Assembly: GCA_900208305.1 (NCBI GenBank)
Contig: OAPG01000014.1
Location: 186,001 to 250,000, forward strand
DNA length: 64,000 bases
Direction: 5' to 3'
Source of the DNA: Melanopsichium pennsylvanicum
Taxonomy: Eukaryota; Basidiomycota; Ustilaginomycetes; Ustilaginales
In this document: piece by piece, positions 31,720 through 43,634 of the stretch
Layout: each line of letters begins with the position of its first letter
Numbering within the stretch: position 1 is the first letter of the stretch
Translations under genes and position numbers: made by a program
The notes under the pieces: model-generated
Told to the model about the DNA's origin: nothing
The model's input: the letters and a program-made list of their open reading frames with translations, nothing else
Databases searched by the model: none

Positions 31720-34700
31720 CTAGGTGGCGGGGATGAACTCGATCGGTGCATTTACCAACGAGCGGAGAGTGTCTACGATGACGGGAATGGCAGCAAAGAC
31801 TAGCAAAATCGCACCGAAGAGGACGAAACTGAGACTTGCGATGGCCATGCTTCTTGGTTTGGAAATCAAACTGGAAGCTCCGATGGCACCAGCAGTGCTA
31901 CCCATTACGATTCCGATGGTGAGGTAATCTTGAGCCTTGCTATCGGTGGTGCTTTTAAGTTGGTCGCCGTTGTTCTCAGCAGAGGTGTTGTCGTTGTTTG
32001 GTGGTCCGTCTAAGTCAGGGTTGAGACCGAAGAGACGGAAAAAGGGATCTTTAAAGATGGAGATGAGAATACCGGTGATGACGACTAGGACGACGGTGAT
32101 GGATTCGTCTGCTCCTATGGTGAGAGAGAGTTCGATAGCCAAAGGCGTGGACATGAATCGCGATGCAAAGGCCAAAGCTCTTTCCGGCGCGATACCGATG
32201 TTCGCTGCCACTGTAGGCCAGACGAATAGAGACAGTAACGAACATGGGAATAGTACCATCAACATGTCGACCAAGTGGAACCACAAATCCCACCTGTAGC
32301 GATACATGGGAATGGCCAATGACACGATACCAGCATCCAGTGTGCTAAATAGTACGTCACCCGCACCAATGACAGGTCCATCATAACCAGATAGGCTCCA
32401 AAGCACCGTATACTTTGCATCGACAGAGTACGAGTTCAAGGTACGCTTCAACGACCAACCACGGATAGCGCCTACACCCCAAAGTAGGAAGACAGTTGCG
32501 ACCGAAGTGGTTAGGATCGGATGTGCGTAGCGTCGGATCTGAGGAGGGATAACGGTGATCGCAAATAAGAAGGTCATAAGGTTGATCGAGAGGAAGAGAG
32601 GAAGAGACACATCAAGAAGGTAAAACACCGGGATGCCCGCGATCAGGATCATTGTGAAGACTACCCATGGGATCGAGTTCCACATGTTCTCCACCAGAAT
32701 GTCGATTGCGTCCATCTCGTCTTCGTCAGAGACTACTGCATCGGTAGCGCCAGTGTCTTCTTTCGAGGTGGATTTTTTGGCATCGAAGTCGTCAGCGGTT
32801 GATAGGGCCTGAGCTTCAATGTCGTGACTCATGGTTTTTTCGCTGTCCGCTTTGCTTGAACGTCGAACACCATCTGTAGAAAGATCGCAACCTGGAACAA
32901 GCTTTATACAATCCCCATGGACATCATCATGACTTGCTCTCATAGGCGTAGGTGATACCATTGTGGGCATCACCAGCGTCTCCCCTGCCACTTGCTCCTC
33001 CTCTCCCTCCTCCGAATCGCGTCGATGAGGCGCAACATCCTCTCCCTCACTCGACAACTTCTGCTGCTGCATAATATGGTTGCATGGCGAAGCTGAACCT
33101 CTGCAATCGAGAAGGACCTGCCTTGTTTGGAAGATGTACTCGTTGAAAGCAGGCGACAAGGATGTTTCGCCGATCGGACATTCACCGCTTGCCGGTTGTG
33201 AACCCGCGCTCTGTGGTCTCTTGGCTGAAGAAGCTAAATGCTTCAACCTACTTGCACCGCCTACGACTTTCTTGTTGTTAGCCGAATCCGTGGCAACCGA
33301 TCCAAATCCTTGCATTGCAGCACCTCCATTCCCGGCTGAATGTGGTCGCGAAAATCTCAAAGGCGACAAGGAACTACCCACCCTAGCTTTGGCCCGAGCA
33401 GCAAAGTTGCGGGCCAAACTTCGACTCCTTTCCTCCACCGCTTCGTTTTGGTAAGTTCGCATGAAGTAGCTCGAAGAACTCGCGCCTGAACCTGAAGCTG
33501 GCTCTTGGGCGTTGAATCGATGATTGTGATGCAATCCAAGACCACCGGTGGGTCTAGGAGAGCCTGGAGAGTAAGGCTTTAGTGGGTAGTGGTGATGATG
33601 TTCAGCTACGGGAGTGTGGGTGAGTGCGTAGGGGTCTCCTTGCTGTCGTGCCGTTTCAAACTGTACTTGTTGCCATTGCCGTTGTGCATCTTGTCGTTGT
33701 GATGATGATGCTTGACGTCTCAATCCAGTTGGAATGGTAGGAGGGATGGTGGTGGTGCTAACGGTGAGGGGAGCAGTGGCGATTGCCGTCATTCCCGAGA
33801 CTCCTGTCGCAATACTTCCGAGTTTCTCCCCTTCAAACAACTCTTTCTTCTCCTTACCCTTTTGCATCATTTCCTCGCCGCTTGCACTTGCGCTACCAAT
33901 TTGTTTCGGATCGGAAGTCGAAGAAGGTACACCATTGATGTTGGACATTATAGCAACCAATGTAGCCACACTTGCACGTCTCTGTTCCTCAACCTTTTTC
34001 ACTTTCTCCTGCTTTCTATTCCTCCTAGCATGGTATTGGCGTTTGGTGGTGGCCACGAACCAACAAATCAGCTTGTGAAGCAAGATTGGAAAAATCAAAG
34101 CCAAAATCTGCGATGCGGCAAACCAACCAGTGATGATCCCAATCTCTTTCCCATTGATCAATTCCCTCGCTGGAATCAGGATGAAACTTGGAGTGAACAT
34201 GACAGACATATATCTGAGACAGAAATCGCATGGTGCTTCCAACAATGTCAACATGGGTTGTAGCAACGCTTTGGCTTCGATATCCTCTGCATTTTTCTTG
34301 TCTTTATGAAGTTTGGATTTGATAAAAGAGGTGGTGGATAGATAGTCTAGGGATAGGAGGATGATGAAGAGTAATACCATTGCCAGTACTGGAGAAGGGA
34401 AACGGAAAGGAGCACGATCCATGGCCTGTTTGATGCACCACACGAGGAAGAGCAGGGCGGTGATGCCTACTGGTACATGCACCCAATTGGTGAATAGTTG
34501 ACGACGTTTTGTTGGATCGATAAGTAGGAGGCGAAAGGCTAAAATGATGTGAGACGGAGACCTGATCTTGTTCACGTACGGTCGTTCAACTACGCACGCT
34601 GCACATGCTTGGTTCTGAACCAGCCCCGGTGTGCCATTCGAGAATCGATCAGAGGGAAGGGGATCGGAGCTGACTTGGTAATTGACAGATTGGTCATGGT

Positions 34701-34941
34701 TCGAACCAGAGACATTTGGACTGGTGCTACCGGAGGCCATTGGTGCAGCTATAGAGGAAAAAGGTATTGTTGATCTTGGAGAAAGAGGAGAGTTGTCCAT
34801 ACTGTTCTCGATCTCTGTTGGAGATGTGATGAGGAGCGTCGGCGTAACCTCATCAAGTGTCGGGGCTGTTGGAGATGCCGCAACGGAGGAAGAGCTGCTT
34901 GGTGATTGCGACGACACTTTGTTGGTTGTTGGTAACCTCAT
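31720..34941 (-). CDS. LrgA/LrgB-like fusion membrane protein
   Basis: A single frame encodes 1073 residues from a true ATG. The order is a disordered N-terminus (1-125), then an LrgA-like part with about four membrane segments (about 145-300), then a long hydrophilic loop rich in S, H and Q (about 305-740), then an LrgB-like part with many membrane segments (about 745-1065). Landmarks in the LrgB part are a GDVLFSTLDAGIVSLAIPMY stretch, a SRFMSTPLAIELS segment and a glycine-rich IGIVMGSTAGAIGASSL near the end. Bacterial LrgA and LrgB are separate proteins linked to murein hydrolase control and pyruvate transport. Plants have a fused plastid form, PLGG1, which exports glycolate and glycerate. 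Fungal fusions exist but their role is unknown to me, so no substrate is assigned. Confidence 0.82.
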   Translation of the reverse strand: MRLPTTNKVSSQSPSSSSSVAASPTAPTLDEVTPTLLITSPTEIENSMDNSPLSPRSTIPFSSIAAPMASGSTSPNVSGSNHDQSVNYQVSSDPLPSDRFSNGTPGLVQNQACAACVVERPYVNKIRSPSHIILAFRLLLIDPTKRRQLFTNWVHVPVGITALLFLVWCIKQAMDRAPFRFPSPVLAMVLLFIILLSLDYLSTTSFIKSKLHKDKKNAEDIEAKALLQPMLTLLEAPCDFCLRYMSVMFTPSFILIPARELINGKEIGIITGWFAASQILALIFPILLHKLICWFVATTKRQYHARRNRKQEKVKKVEEQRRASVATLVAIMSNINGVPSSTSDPKQIGSASASGEEMMQKGKEKKELFEGEKLGSIATGVSGMTAIATAPLTVSTTTIPPTIPTGLRRQASSSQRQDAQRQWQQVQFETARQQGDPYALTHTPVAEHHHHYPLKPYSPGSPRPTGGLGLHHNHRFNAQEPASGSGASSSSYFMRTYQNEAVEERSRSLARNFAARAKARVGSSLSPLRFSRPHSAGNGGAAMQGFGSVATDSANNKKVVGGASRLKHLASSAKRPQSAGSQPASGECPIGETSLSPAFNEYIFQTRQVLLDCRGSASPCNHIMQQQKLSSEGEDVAPHRRDSEEGEEEQVAGETLVMPTMVSPTPMRASHDDVHGDCIKLVPGCDLSTDGVRRSSKADSEKTMSHDIEAQALSTADDFDAKKSTSKEDTGATDAVVSDEDEMDAIDILVENMWNSIPWVVFTMILIAGIPVFYLLDVSLPLFLSINLMTFLFAITVIPPQIRRYAHPILTTSVATVFLLWGVGAIRGWSLKRTLNSYSVDAKYTVLWSLSGYDGPVIGAGDVLFSTLDAGIVSLAIPMYRYRWDLWFHLVDMLMVLFPCSLLSLFVWPTVAANIGIAPERALAFASRFMSTPLAIELSLTIGADESITVVLVVITGILISIFKDPFFRLFGLNPDLDGPPNNDNTSAENNGDQLKSTTDSKAQDYLTIGIVMGSTAGAIGASSLISKPRSMAIASLSFVLFGAILLVFAAIPVIVDTLRSLVNAPIEFIPAT

Positions 34942-35902
34942 GGTGTGGTGATTTCAGTCGGCGTGTGTGTGTAAGGGGTAGCCTGGCCGGCAGATACGAT
35001 TTTTACGCCTATATGTTAAAACGTCACCAGTGAATGGATATGGTGACACTCGTTGCGTTGCTGAGTGAAGAGAAAGTCTGTATCGAGCTGTCTGAGATGT
35101 GTGTGACTGCAGGTCAGGATGCTGTATCGATGGCGGAGGTGATACTTTGACAGCAGTCAATAGAGAGTTCAAAAGGGGAGGTGTTCGGGGTGGGTATGAG
35201 CTTGCGGGTCGGGCGTTGAAAGGTGTTGATTCACGATGATATTTGTATGTATCTTATCTTCAGAACGTAGCTCAGCTGCCGTCAGGTCACTCTTCCTCCG
35301 CCTTTTTATTCACAAAAGAGGGTGAAAGGGATACTTGCAGTCGCAGCCCATGTTTGCTGTACGGTTCCTTCGTTCCAATTTGATCGGTGAATCCCTAGAG
35401 CCCAACTCACTTGTTCAGTCAATGCCCCCTTATAGAAAGCAGAAGCGGCAAGGAACGATAGTAGCTTCGATGCACTTATGCGCCAGACCTTTCAGAAACG
35501 CTTTTTTGTGTGCATATTGAAAAGATGGAAGGGCACAGATAGACTGGACTGTGTCTGACCGTGCGCTGGTATGTGTGGACCCCACATCAAGATGTGCCCA
35601 CCGTCATCTAATCTCTTGGCATCGCGAGCATTCTACGGAAGCACACCCGTTTTATCCTATCAGCATGGATGTTAGCGAAATAAGAAGCGTATGCTCATTA
35701 TTGATTGCAAAGACAGGTCTCGGAAAGGAAACGACAATCTCTTTCTATTTGAACGTAGCCACTATTATTGTCACACCATTTACCACACATCAAGATCTCA
35801 CTTGTTTATCAAAGCCTCGGACTTGCATGATTTGCAGTCCAATTCCATGCCGCATGCACGATGCAAAGCCCAGACACTCGAATCCAAGTGCTTGCGTTGC
35901 AT

Positions 35903-35904
<2 letters not shown>

Positions 35905-35934
<30 letters not shown>
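35905..35934 (+). repeat. (TTG)10 microsatellite
   Basis: There are ten perfect TTG units in the spacer between the LrgB-like gene and SUV3. Confidence 0.9.
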
Positions 35935-35937
<3 letters not shown>

Positions 35938-37359
35938 TCAGGCATGCAGGCATGAAAGGGTCATGCCAAGAAGTGCGAAGAACGCGATTCTTCCCCCTTT
36001 TTTTTCTTTTCTATAATTGATTTGGGTGGGTGACATAATAAATTGCCAAGAGAAAAAGCAAAAAGAAAAAGGCGGCAACGGCGGCGGCGGCATTGGGTTG
36101 ATAGAAATATAGGAGATTTCCACGGAGATTTTAAATGGGTCTGTTTAATATGGCCTGGGCATTTGAGTGCATGAGAACATTCACGCATTCAATCTGCTTT
36201 CAGAGAGGTCAAGTGAATATTAATGTGATGGACAAGACAGATAGACAGATTCCGACAACTATGGAAGAGAGCTGGGCGCCAATCATTGGAGAGCAAGATA
36301 AGAAACTTCATTCGATAACGACACGTCAGGGTTGGAATGCCAAGAAAATTGCGATGCACTTGCAAAACAGTCGTGCGGACGTTCCCACCATCATACTGTC
36401 CAGTAGTGAATATCGCCATGTACTGTTAGAAGTTTTTAGAAGCGAGGTCCAAGCCAAGACTTCTCGCTAATGGAGGGGGTTTCGGGGCTGTGTCTTTATA
36501 TTGAAGGCGAAGAACGGACCGGACCAACGGACCAAAATGCAAGTGAGCAACAAAACGAAATTCATGCCGGTGTTCGACGGCAGCATGACAGGAGAAGAGT
36601 GAGGCTATGTGCATATTAAAGTATGCGTCGCTATCATACCGTATGTCGCCAAGAACAACAAAAGCAAAGCTGTAAGTCGGAGCCACAACCCTTGGGATTG
36701 ACTATAGTTGTATCGAAGGTTCTGTCCAAGCCTACGCTAATCCCCTTCAATTCATTGTCAGTATGTTCTAGCCCACGGTCGGTAACTCTTGTCCTCGCGT
36801 TCCGACTTTCTTGCAATTGTAATCTCCGACCGAAACGAGCTGACAGTATCCTTCGCCAAGCCTTAACTATGCATTAGGCCAAAATGTCACATACGACATA
36901 GTGTGTCTGTGGTTTGGAATGTGCCAAGAGTGGGGTGGTATCCGGCCTTATCATTTCCATGTGCACACTTGTACAAATGTTTGGTCAGCAAAGTCGTACT
37001 TACTGGGCAGTAAAAGTATAGAGAGAAAAATCACCCTATACTTTCAAATCTTCTTGTGTTTCATCGCCAGATTCTGACGGTGACCGGAACTTCTTTTTCC
37101 CTCGCATCTGAGGAGGAGAAGCTAGCGAGAGAGCTACCAGGAAACACCAGTCACTTCTTACGCTTTGCAGCACAAAGAATCGTAATGAACTTTAATGTAC
37201 TGTGCACGAGCAAAATGATATCAGGGATGGATGGTGAGATCTTTGCCGCTGTAACTCACGTTAGCTTTTGCCAAGAGAATTGGAATGAGTGTTTGACTGG
37301 AATGTGAATTGGTTGGTTGCATGCATGTTTGGTGACGAGGGCGTTGGGGCGAGGATAGC

Positions 37360-37381
37360 AAAAAAAAAAAAAAAAAAAAAA
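37360..37381 (+). repeat. Poly-A homopolymer, 22 bases
   Basis: There are 22 uninterrupted A in the gene-poor spacer, with no gene end nearby that would explain it. Confidence 0.85.
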
Positions 37382-37743
37382 TGATACGATTCGACAGTGT
37401 CGCAATTGCCAATACAGTATACTACTTTTACTGTATTTCATTCCACACACATGATTTGCGTGCACGAGTAGGATGACATTTTTTTACTCACACACACGCG
37501 CACACACACACATGAAATCGACCCTTTTTTATTTTTTATTTTTAGCGCCAGCTTGGCAAAATGTCTATGAAGCGAGAGAACGTGGTGGGGGTTGTGGGAG
37601 TGACAAAAGTCCAGAACTGAGCTTTTCGGGTGAATTTTGCCAAGCAAACGCTAAAAAAGAGTGCCCGAATCTCACCGCCACGCCTTCGTTAGATTCCCCA
37701 AAACTCAAAATCATACCATGTCAAACAATGCAATTCACCATCT

Positions 37744-37748
<5 letters not shown>

Positions 37749-37796
<48 letters not shown>
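37749..37796 (+). repeat. (TC)24 microsatellite
   Basis: There are twenty-four perfect TC units in the gene-poor spacer upstream of the SUV3 3' end. Confidence 0.9.
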
Positions 37797-37801
<5 letters not shown>

Positions 37802-38590
37802 CGCGTGCCCATCTTCTTGCTGCCTCTTCAAACCAAGATTTCGATTCAGCAACAACCAAGCCAATATGAACTTGTGCCGCAATTGCTTCACACCATCATC
37901 ACCTGGTCAGATGCGCAACAGAAAGTGGGTTGGTTGAGATACACTGTACAGCCAATTTCATTTACAGTATCTTGTTGCCAAGTCTTCATTGTTGTTTTGT
38001 TTTTCGGCTGGGGAAGGGAACGGTTGTCTTTGTGATGTGTCACTTTTTTCTTGCCTTCTCTGTCCTTTTTCTGACCGAGTCACGTTTCACAAGATCAGTT
38101 AATGGATATCGGCAACCTTGGCACCGCCTTTAACCCATCGCATACGCATACCTATGATTGATATGAAGTCATCGCCGATATCGAGATATGACGGTTGATT
38201 CGTATGCAAACCATTTGTTTTGGAATAAGCTTCCGTAAACCTCCTAATCCTCCACGGCCATGATAGCGCATCCTCACTCTTTCCGGCAAATCAGTTCGAT
38301 TTTTCGGTGTTGGTATACAGTAAGACTTGTTCCAAACAACAAGTTCAAGTGATGCTTTGCCTAAGAACGCACCATCTGAAATTCGCGTCTGAAGCAAGAA
38401 TCCTACTCGTTCTTGTCATTCTTCTTCTCCTTCAAGCATTCATGCTCCACTGTACTTTCACAATGGTTGAATAATGATTCGTTGCAGCAAAGTCTAAGGA
38501 AAGCGAAAATTGTTAGAGCACATATGATAAGTGCGGAATCCAGTAAATCTTGGCTGCTACTGTATATCCCTTAAGTTGAGATCTCGTGCC

Positions 38591-41311
38591 TCAAGATCGA
38601 ATCTTGTGAGTCGGTACAGCCCTTCCCAAAGCCTGCAACCTCTTTGCTCTACCAAACCTAATGCCTTGCAAAACAAAATCAATCGCCTCTTCTACCCCTT
38701 TTTTCCTCCTATCCACCTCGGACCTATAACAAAACGCCAATGGAAACCTGAAACTCAACCATAGATACAACGAGAAACATCGATGCAACGATTCCAACAT
38801 GAGCAATGTTGTAATGTTGATCAAAGGATGCGCTGCACTACCACCTACCATTCCACCATCGCCATCGCCATTACCGCTGCTTTTGTTGTTTGATCTCGAA
38901 ACCTTGTTGATATATGCTACGAGTGGCAACTGCTGAGCTTCTTGCTCGTCGTTGTTATTATTGTTGTTGATTTTGGTTGATTGGTTCGCAGAAGAAGCGC
39001 GATTTCTCGCATCAATGGCTTGGTTCATAAGTGAAACCACTTCATTTTCGATTTCGAGCATGGAAAGATCTTTGGCTGCATCATCGAAAGCGATCAACCC
39101 GCCTCGACTGAATTGGGAAACAGCTTTGCACAGAAAGGCAACCACACGTTCGTCCCTAGTGTTGGCAGGTGCGTTGGAATAAATTTCCCTCTCGGCTACG
39201 GTGAGGAGACCACCCGATGCCGATTCGATCAACGGAAGAATGGTCAATTGCTGGCTGAAATCCGAGAGGAAAAAGTTGGTCGAATCGATCCTCGAAAGCA
39301 GTGAAACATCTGCATAGATTTGTGAAAGCGTTCTCAACCCTCCTCCGCTACCAGCTTTTCCAGGCAACATGGTAGAGAGCTGCGTGAGCGCTTCGGAATT
39401 TGGTTGAACAGCAGCCTTGGTGATGGGTAGGAGCGGGCTAGCCAGTGCAGCACGTAGAATTTCAAGCTCGTGTTCTTGTCGAGTCGTTACAATTCCACCC
39501 AAATCCGCTTGGTCAGTGGCTTTATCCTGCGTACCGTACCTCCCAGCTCTTCCTGCAATCTGTTTGATCTGACTTGCAGAAAGCGTGACTTCCTCCTTGC
39601 CATTCCATTTGGTCATTGCATCAAAGATGACGCGTTTGATCCGAAGATTCAATCCCATCCCAATTGCATCGCTCGCCACCATCACATCCAGTTTGCCTTG
39701 GTTGAACAGCTTGGCCTGTTCCGATTTCGTCTCTGGTGGCAAGGCACCATAGGCGACTGCGCATCGTAAACCGGTGCGTTTTTCAATGTCGCGTTTCAAC
39801 GCAAAGATGGCACTGCGAGAGAAGGCGACGATACAATCACCCTTTTGAATCTGTCCAAGATCGTCGTGAATGGATTCGTCGGCGACCTTGAGTGGTGTCA
39901 AGCGATCGTAGCTGTGAATTGTGAGATGATCACCACAAGCTTTTGCAAGATTCTGAACAAGTGGGATGACACTTGCTTCTCCACACAAATGTAGCTCCTT
40001 GGCTTGCAAGCCGAGAACGGCATTCGTCCAGGCAAAGCCTCGCCGAGGATCACCAATCATCTGGATCTCATCCACTACACCTACATCCACAGCACGAGTT
40101 GTCGACACCATTTCGACGGTAGAACTGACTAGACCTGCAAGTGGATCCACCGTCCTTTGCTCCTCTCCTGTCACCAGATTGCACGCTCGTGCAGCCACAC
40201 CGGGAGACACTGTACCGTTGTTGAATCGATCCCACACTTCATGCGCTAACAAGCGCAAAGGTCCGGCAAACGCGCCGGTTCGCGCCTTGGAGAGGGCTAC
40301 CAAGGCACCATGAGTTTTCCCCGAGTTTGTTGGTCCGACGTGTAAGTGGATATTTCGAGTCAATGTTCGAGCACGGGCATATCGATGAAAGGGGAAGCGG
40401 AGATCCATGCAATTGCGAAGTAAGCTAAGTTGGGAGCGGGTGAGCGAGATGTCGGCGATTTGAGCAGCGGTGAGATTGAGTGAAGCTGACGAGGTGGAGA
40501 GGGACTCGAATCCGCGATCGACCCAATCGAGAAATGCAGAGGTGCAAAGACGACCTAGACACTCGTCGCCTTCGATGGTGTACGAAGACACGGCATCGGA
40601 AATATATGCAAAGATTTCCACATGCGCTCGCTCTCCTCTGTCATGCAACAATGCAAGAGTCGGTATCTGGTCTTTGGCTTCTTCTGCCCAGGTTCGGAAG
40701 AGTTTGATCGCTGTTGCCGAGTCGATCGAGGCTGAAGATGCTTCGGCGCTAAACTCACTAGGCCTGCGCCTTTCACTGTGTGTCTCCTTTGTATGGTGTT
40801 GAAGCAAAGCCTGTGCTGGTCTACCCTTGATTCCGTAATCAGCGAGCTGGGATGGCAACTTGGGATCCTTTGTCATGGCAGTGAGCTTTTCTACTAGCTT
40901 TCGACCAACTTGCTGTGCTGTAGGGGGCTCTGGTATTGAAAAGTCGACTTTGGGAGGATTTTTGCTTTGTTGTTGAAATCTGCCTTTGCCAACAAATTTG
41001 CCGCCTTTCAGCCTTGGAATGTTGTCATTACGAGGTGATGAATCCTTTCTAGAACTCCATCGTTCGATGAAGCCAGGTGAAGGCTCGCCCTTTTCAAGGC
41101 GTCGGATGTAGCCGCTGTCGTTCTTGCCTCTTGCATTGAGTGCAGAACTCGTGAATGCGCGAGACCGCAACGTGAGGGCTGATGAGGAAGGTTGAGAGGC
41201 TGCGATTGAGGTAATGCAGGAAGAGCAACCTGCGTGAGCCAATGCTGCGGAACGTTTCGAAGACGAGGCCGCAGCTGAAGAACCCGCGGCTGCGAGCGAA
41301 CTTCTCAACAT
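38591..41311 (-). CDS. SUV3: Mitochondrial ATP-dependent RNA helicase Suv3
   Basis: The first true ATG of the frame is at 41311, giving 906 residues; the open frame continues upstream only to a TTG. The N-terminus is rich in S, A and R without acids, a likely mitochondrial presequence. Helicase motifs appear in order: Walker A GPTNSGKTH near residue 325, the PLRLLAHEVWDR motif Ia, DEIQMIGDP (DExH-type) near 410, and the C-terminal lobe with AYGALPPETK, VASDAIGMGLNL and QIAGRAGRYG near 570. Suv3 unwinds RNA in the mitochondrial degradosome together with an exoribonuclease, taking part in RNA turnover and intron processing. A poly-asparagine stretch lies near residue 795. The last 100 residues are less conserved. 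It is divergent from DPH6 with a 380-base shared promoter. Confidence 0.95.
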   Translation of the reverse strand: MLRSSLAAAGSSAAASSSKRSAALAHAGCSSCITSIAASQPSSSALTLRSRAFTSSALNARGKNDSGYIRRLEKGEPSPGFIERWSSRKDSSPRNDNIPRLKGGKFVGKGRFQQQSKNPPKVDFSIPEPPTAQQVGRKLVEKLTAMTKDPKLPSQLADYGIKGRPAQALLQHHTKETHSERRRPSEFSAEASSASIDSATAIKLFRTWAEEAKDQIPTLALLHDRGERAHVEIFAYISDAVSSYTIEGDECLGRLCTSAFLDWVDRGFESLSTSSASLNLTAAQIADISLTRSQLSLLRNCMDLRFPFHRYARARTLTRNIHLHVGPTNSGKTHGALVALSKARTGAFAGPLRLLAHEVWDRFNNGTVSPGVAARACNLVTGEEQRTVDPLAGLVSSTVEMVSTTRAVDVGVVDEIQMIGDPRRGFAWTNAVLGLQAKELHLCGEASVIPLVQNLAKACGDHLTIHSYDRLTPLKVADESIHDDLGQIQKGDCIVAFSRSAIFALKRDIEKRTGLRCAVAYGALPPETKSEQAKLFNQGKLDVMVASDAIGMGLNLRIKRVIFDAMTKWNGKEEVTLSASQIKQIAGRAGRYGTQDKATDQADLGGIVTTRQEHELEILRAALASPLLPITKAAVQPNSEALTQLSTMLPGKAGSGGGLRTLSQIYADVSLLSRIDSTNFFLSDFSQQLTILPLIESASGGLLTVAEREIYSNAPANTRDERVVAFLCKAVSQFSRGGLIAFDDAAKDLSMLEIENEVVSLMNQAIDARNRASSANQSTKINNNNNNDEQEAQQLPLVAYINKVSRSNNKSSGNGDGDGGMVGGSAAHPLINITTLLMLESLHRCFSLYLWLSFRFPLAFCYRSEVDRRKKGVEEAIDFVLQGIRFGRAKRLQALGRAVPTHKIRS

Positions 41312-41691
41312 GCTATGTATGCCTTTGAGATTGTATAATTGTAGAAAACGTTGTAGGAAGTCAAGGGAAGGGGTTGTGCTCGATGCTGAGCAAGGGATCT
41401 GGCGGTTACACTGTAAGTAATCGTTAGGTGACACGAGCAACGAGACCAAAAAAAAAAAAAAAGAAAAAAGAAAAAAAAAAGAAAAAAAAAAAGTGGAGAT
41501 TTCTTCTATTTAAATCGCCGAAAAGAAGGAAAGAACAACAAGAAGAAATTTGGATTATGTAAGCAAACTTCTTCAACGCTTAAACCCTTTGGACATTCCT
41601 CGCTGTAACTCCTCGACCTACGACCTCAATCTCGCCTCACTTTCACCTTGATCTTGTTCAGAACCTCGTCTCAACATTGGTAGGGAGCACG
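41312..41691. promoter_or_regulatory. Divergent promoter of SUV3 and DPH6
   Basis: The 380 bases between the two starts include an A-rich tract with scattered G (41447-41492) and a CT-rich leader toward DPH6. Poly(dA:dT) tracts exclude nucleosomes, so the tract may open this shared promoter; that is inference. Confidence 0.55.
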
Positions 41692-43603
41692 ATGAAAGTC
41701 GTCGGCTTACTCAGTGGGGGAAAGGACAGTTGCTATAACCTCATCCACTGCGTTCAGCAAGGTCACGAAATCGTGGCACTTGCAACACTCTCGCCTCCCG
41801 GATCCAAAGATGAGCTTGACTCGTACATGTACCAAACCGTCGGACACGATGCTGTGCACCTAGTAGCTCAAGCCATGGACCTACCTTTGTACCGCAGAAT
41901 TATCAAAGGAACAGCCATAAATCAAAAGTCTGAATACGGATCCCGTGCACCGTCTTGCTGGAAAACACCAGCACAAGAAAGCTTGGATGACGAAACTGAA
42001 GACTTGTACCATCTGCTAATGGAAGTCAAATTGCACCATCCTGAGATACAAGCTGTATCTGTTGGTGCGATCTTGTCCAACTACCAAAGAGTTAGGGTGG
42101 AACATGTATCGCTTCGTCCCGAACTGAATTTGACTCCGCTCACATTTCTCTGGCAACGATCTCAATCGGAATTGTATGCCGAGATGCTCGACACAGGCTT
42201 GGTGTCCATTATTATCAAAGTTGCAGGCATAGGGTTGGACCAACGCGATTTGGGAAAAACATTGGGCCAAATGCAAATCAAGTTGGAAAAGCTCAACAGC
42301 ATGTATGGTGCTCATGTTTGCGGGGAAGGTGGAGAATACGAGACTTTGACAATAAATTCGCCGCTGTTTAAGAAGAGGTTGGATGTTGGAGAGACAGAGA
42401 CGGTTGTTCACAGTGACAGTGCATTCGGTAGTGTGAGCTATTTGAGGTTGAAAAACGCACGATTGGTAGAAAAGGCGACGGAGGGGAAACATGCAGCAAA
42501 GGCTAGGACTCCGCCATTGCTTGACAAGGTGGGAAGAAGAACGTTGAGAGCTGCGTCAAACGCAATCGCCATTATTGAAAACAAAAGATCATCAGCCAGC
42601 TTCAAGCATGGATTGGACTGCTTCAAGATTCGCGATCATCAACCTCTGCCCCAACCCTCGATTCGCAGAAAAGGCCGCTACCTCGTTCTCTCAAACATCA
42701 TTGGCACTCCTTTCACTTCTACCCAAGATCAAGTCAAATCTGCTTTTACTACCATCTCATCCCTTCTCTCCACCATACCTCCCTCGAACAGTCTAGACCT
42801 CTCCCACATCAGCCACATCAATCTTTATCTATCGTCCCAAACGCTTTTCCCTCTCATCAACTCGGTGTATCGGACAATGTTTGGCGTGTCACCTCCAACG
42901 CGTGCATGTGTTGCTCTCCCTTGTTTGCCGCAAGGTGTCGATCTAGTCATCAACGCGATTGCGTTTGACGATACGCTTTTTTCTTCCAACTCAACCGCCT
43001 CACAGTTTGACAGACGCGCTTTGCATGTGCAAGCACGTTCATTTTGGGCACCCGCTAATATCGGACCGTACTCGCAAAGCTTGGTGGTCGCAGAAAAAGT
43101 ATGGATTGCTGGTCAGATCGGTTTAGTCCCCGCCGATCTGACACTACCCGAAGGGGGGAGGAGGGAGACTGAGCAGGCGGCGTTGAGTGTACAGCATGCG
43201 AGGAGGATTTTTAAGGCAACGTTGGGTGATATGGGTGGGAGAAGTGTGGATAAAGGTTGGGTTGAGGGTGGATTGTGTTGGATAGAGCAAGGTGCAGGTA
43301 GAATTGAGGTTGCAACAAGGGTGTGGATGGCTCAAGCGGTAGAACTTAGCCATCAAGAAGAATGTCAAGACGATGAAAATCAAGAGACAAGGGAAGGAGA
43401 GGAACAAGATGAGTACTGGTTGGGACAGACGCATTTAAGTGGGCAAGGATTGCCTCCAATGCTGTTTGTCACTCTACCCAAAGGCGCACTGCCGAGGAGT
43501 GCAGTGATTGAGTGGCAGATCACTGCTCATACCGGTCGTTTTCCCTCCTCGCTCCTCCGAGATGAACATGTGCCTAACAAAGTTGGCAAGCATAACGAGG
43601 AGG

Positions 43604-43634
<31 letters not shown>

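Larger units (their letters stand above)
34942..38590. other. 3.6 kb gene-poor, repeat-rich spacer
   Basis: The stretch lies between the start of the LrgB-like gene and the stop of SUV3. Open frames of up to 154 codons are low complexity or featureless. It contains (TTG)10 at 35905-35934, a GGC/GCG tract near 36070-36095, 22 A at 37360-37381, CA-rich sequence at 37487-37511 and (TC)24 at 37749-37796. Five TACAGTA/TACTGTA motifs sit between 37413 and 38564. No RNA gene was recognised. Confidence 0.55.

Noticed and set aside
37473..37937. 154-codon plus-strand frame containing a long SLSLSL run
   Set aside because: The run is the (TC)24 microsatellite. The flanking residues show no conserved pattern.
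41312..41449. 46-residue upstream extension of Suv3
   Set aside because: It begins with TTG. The ATG at 41311 opens a typical presequence.
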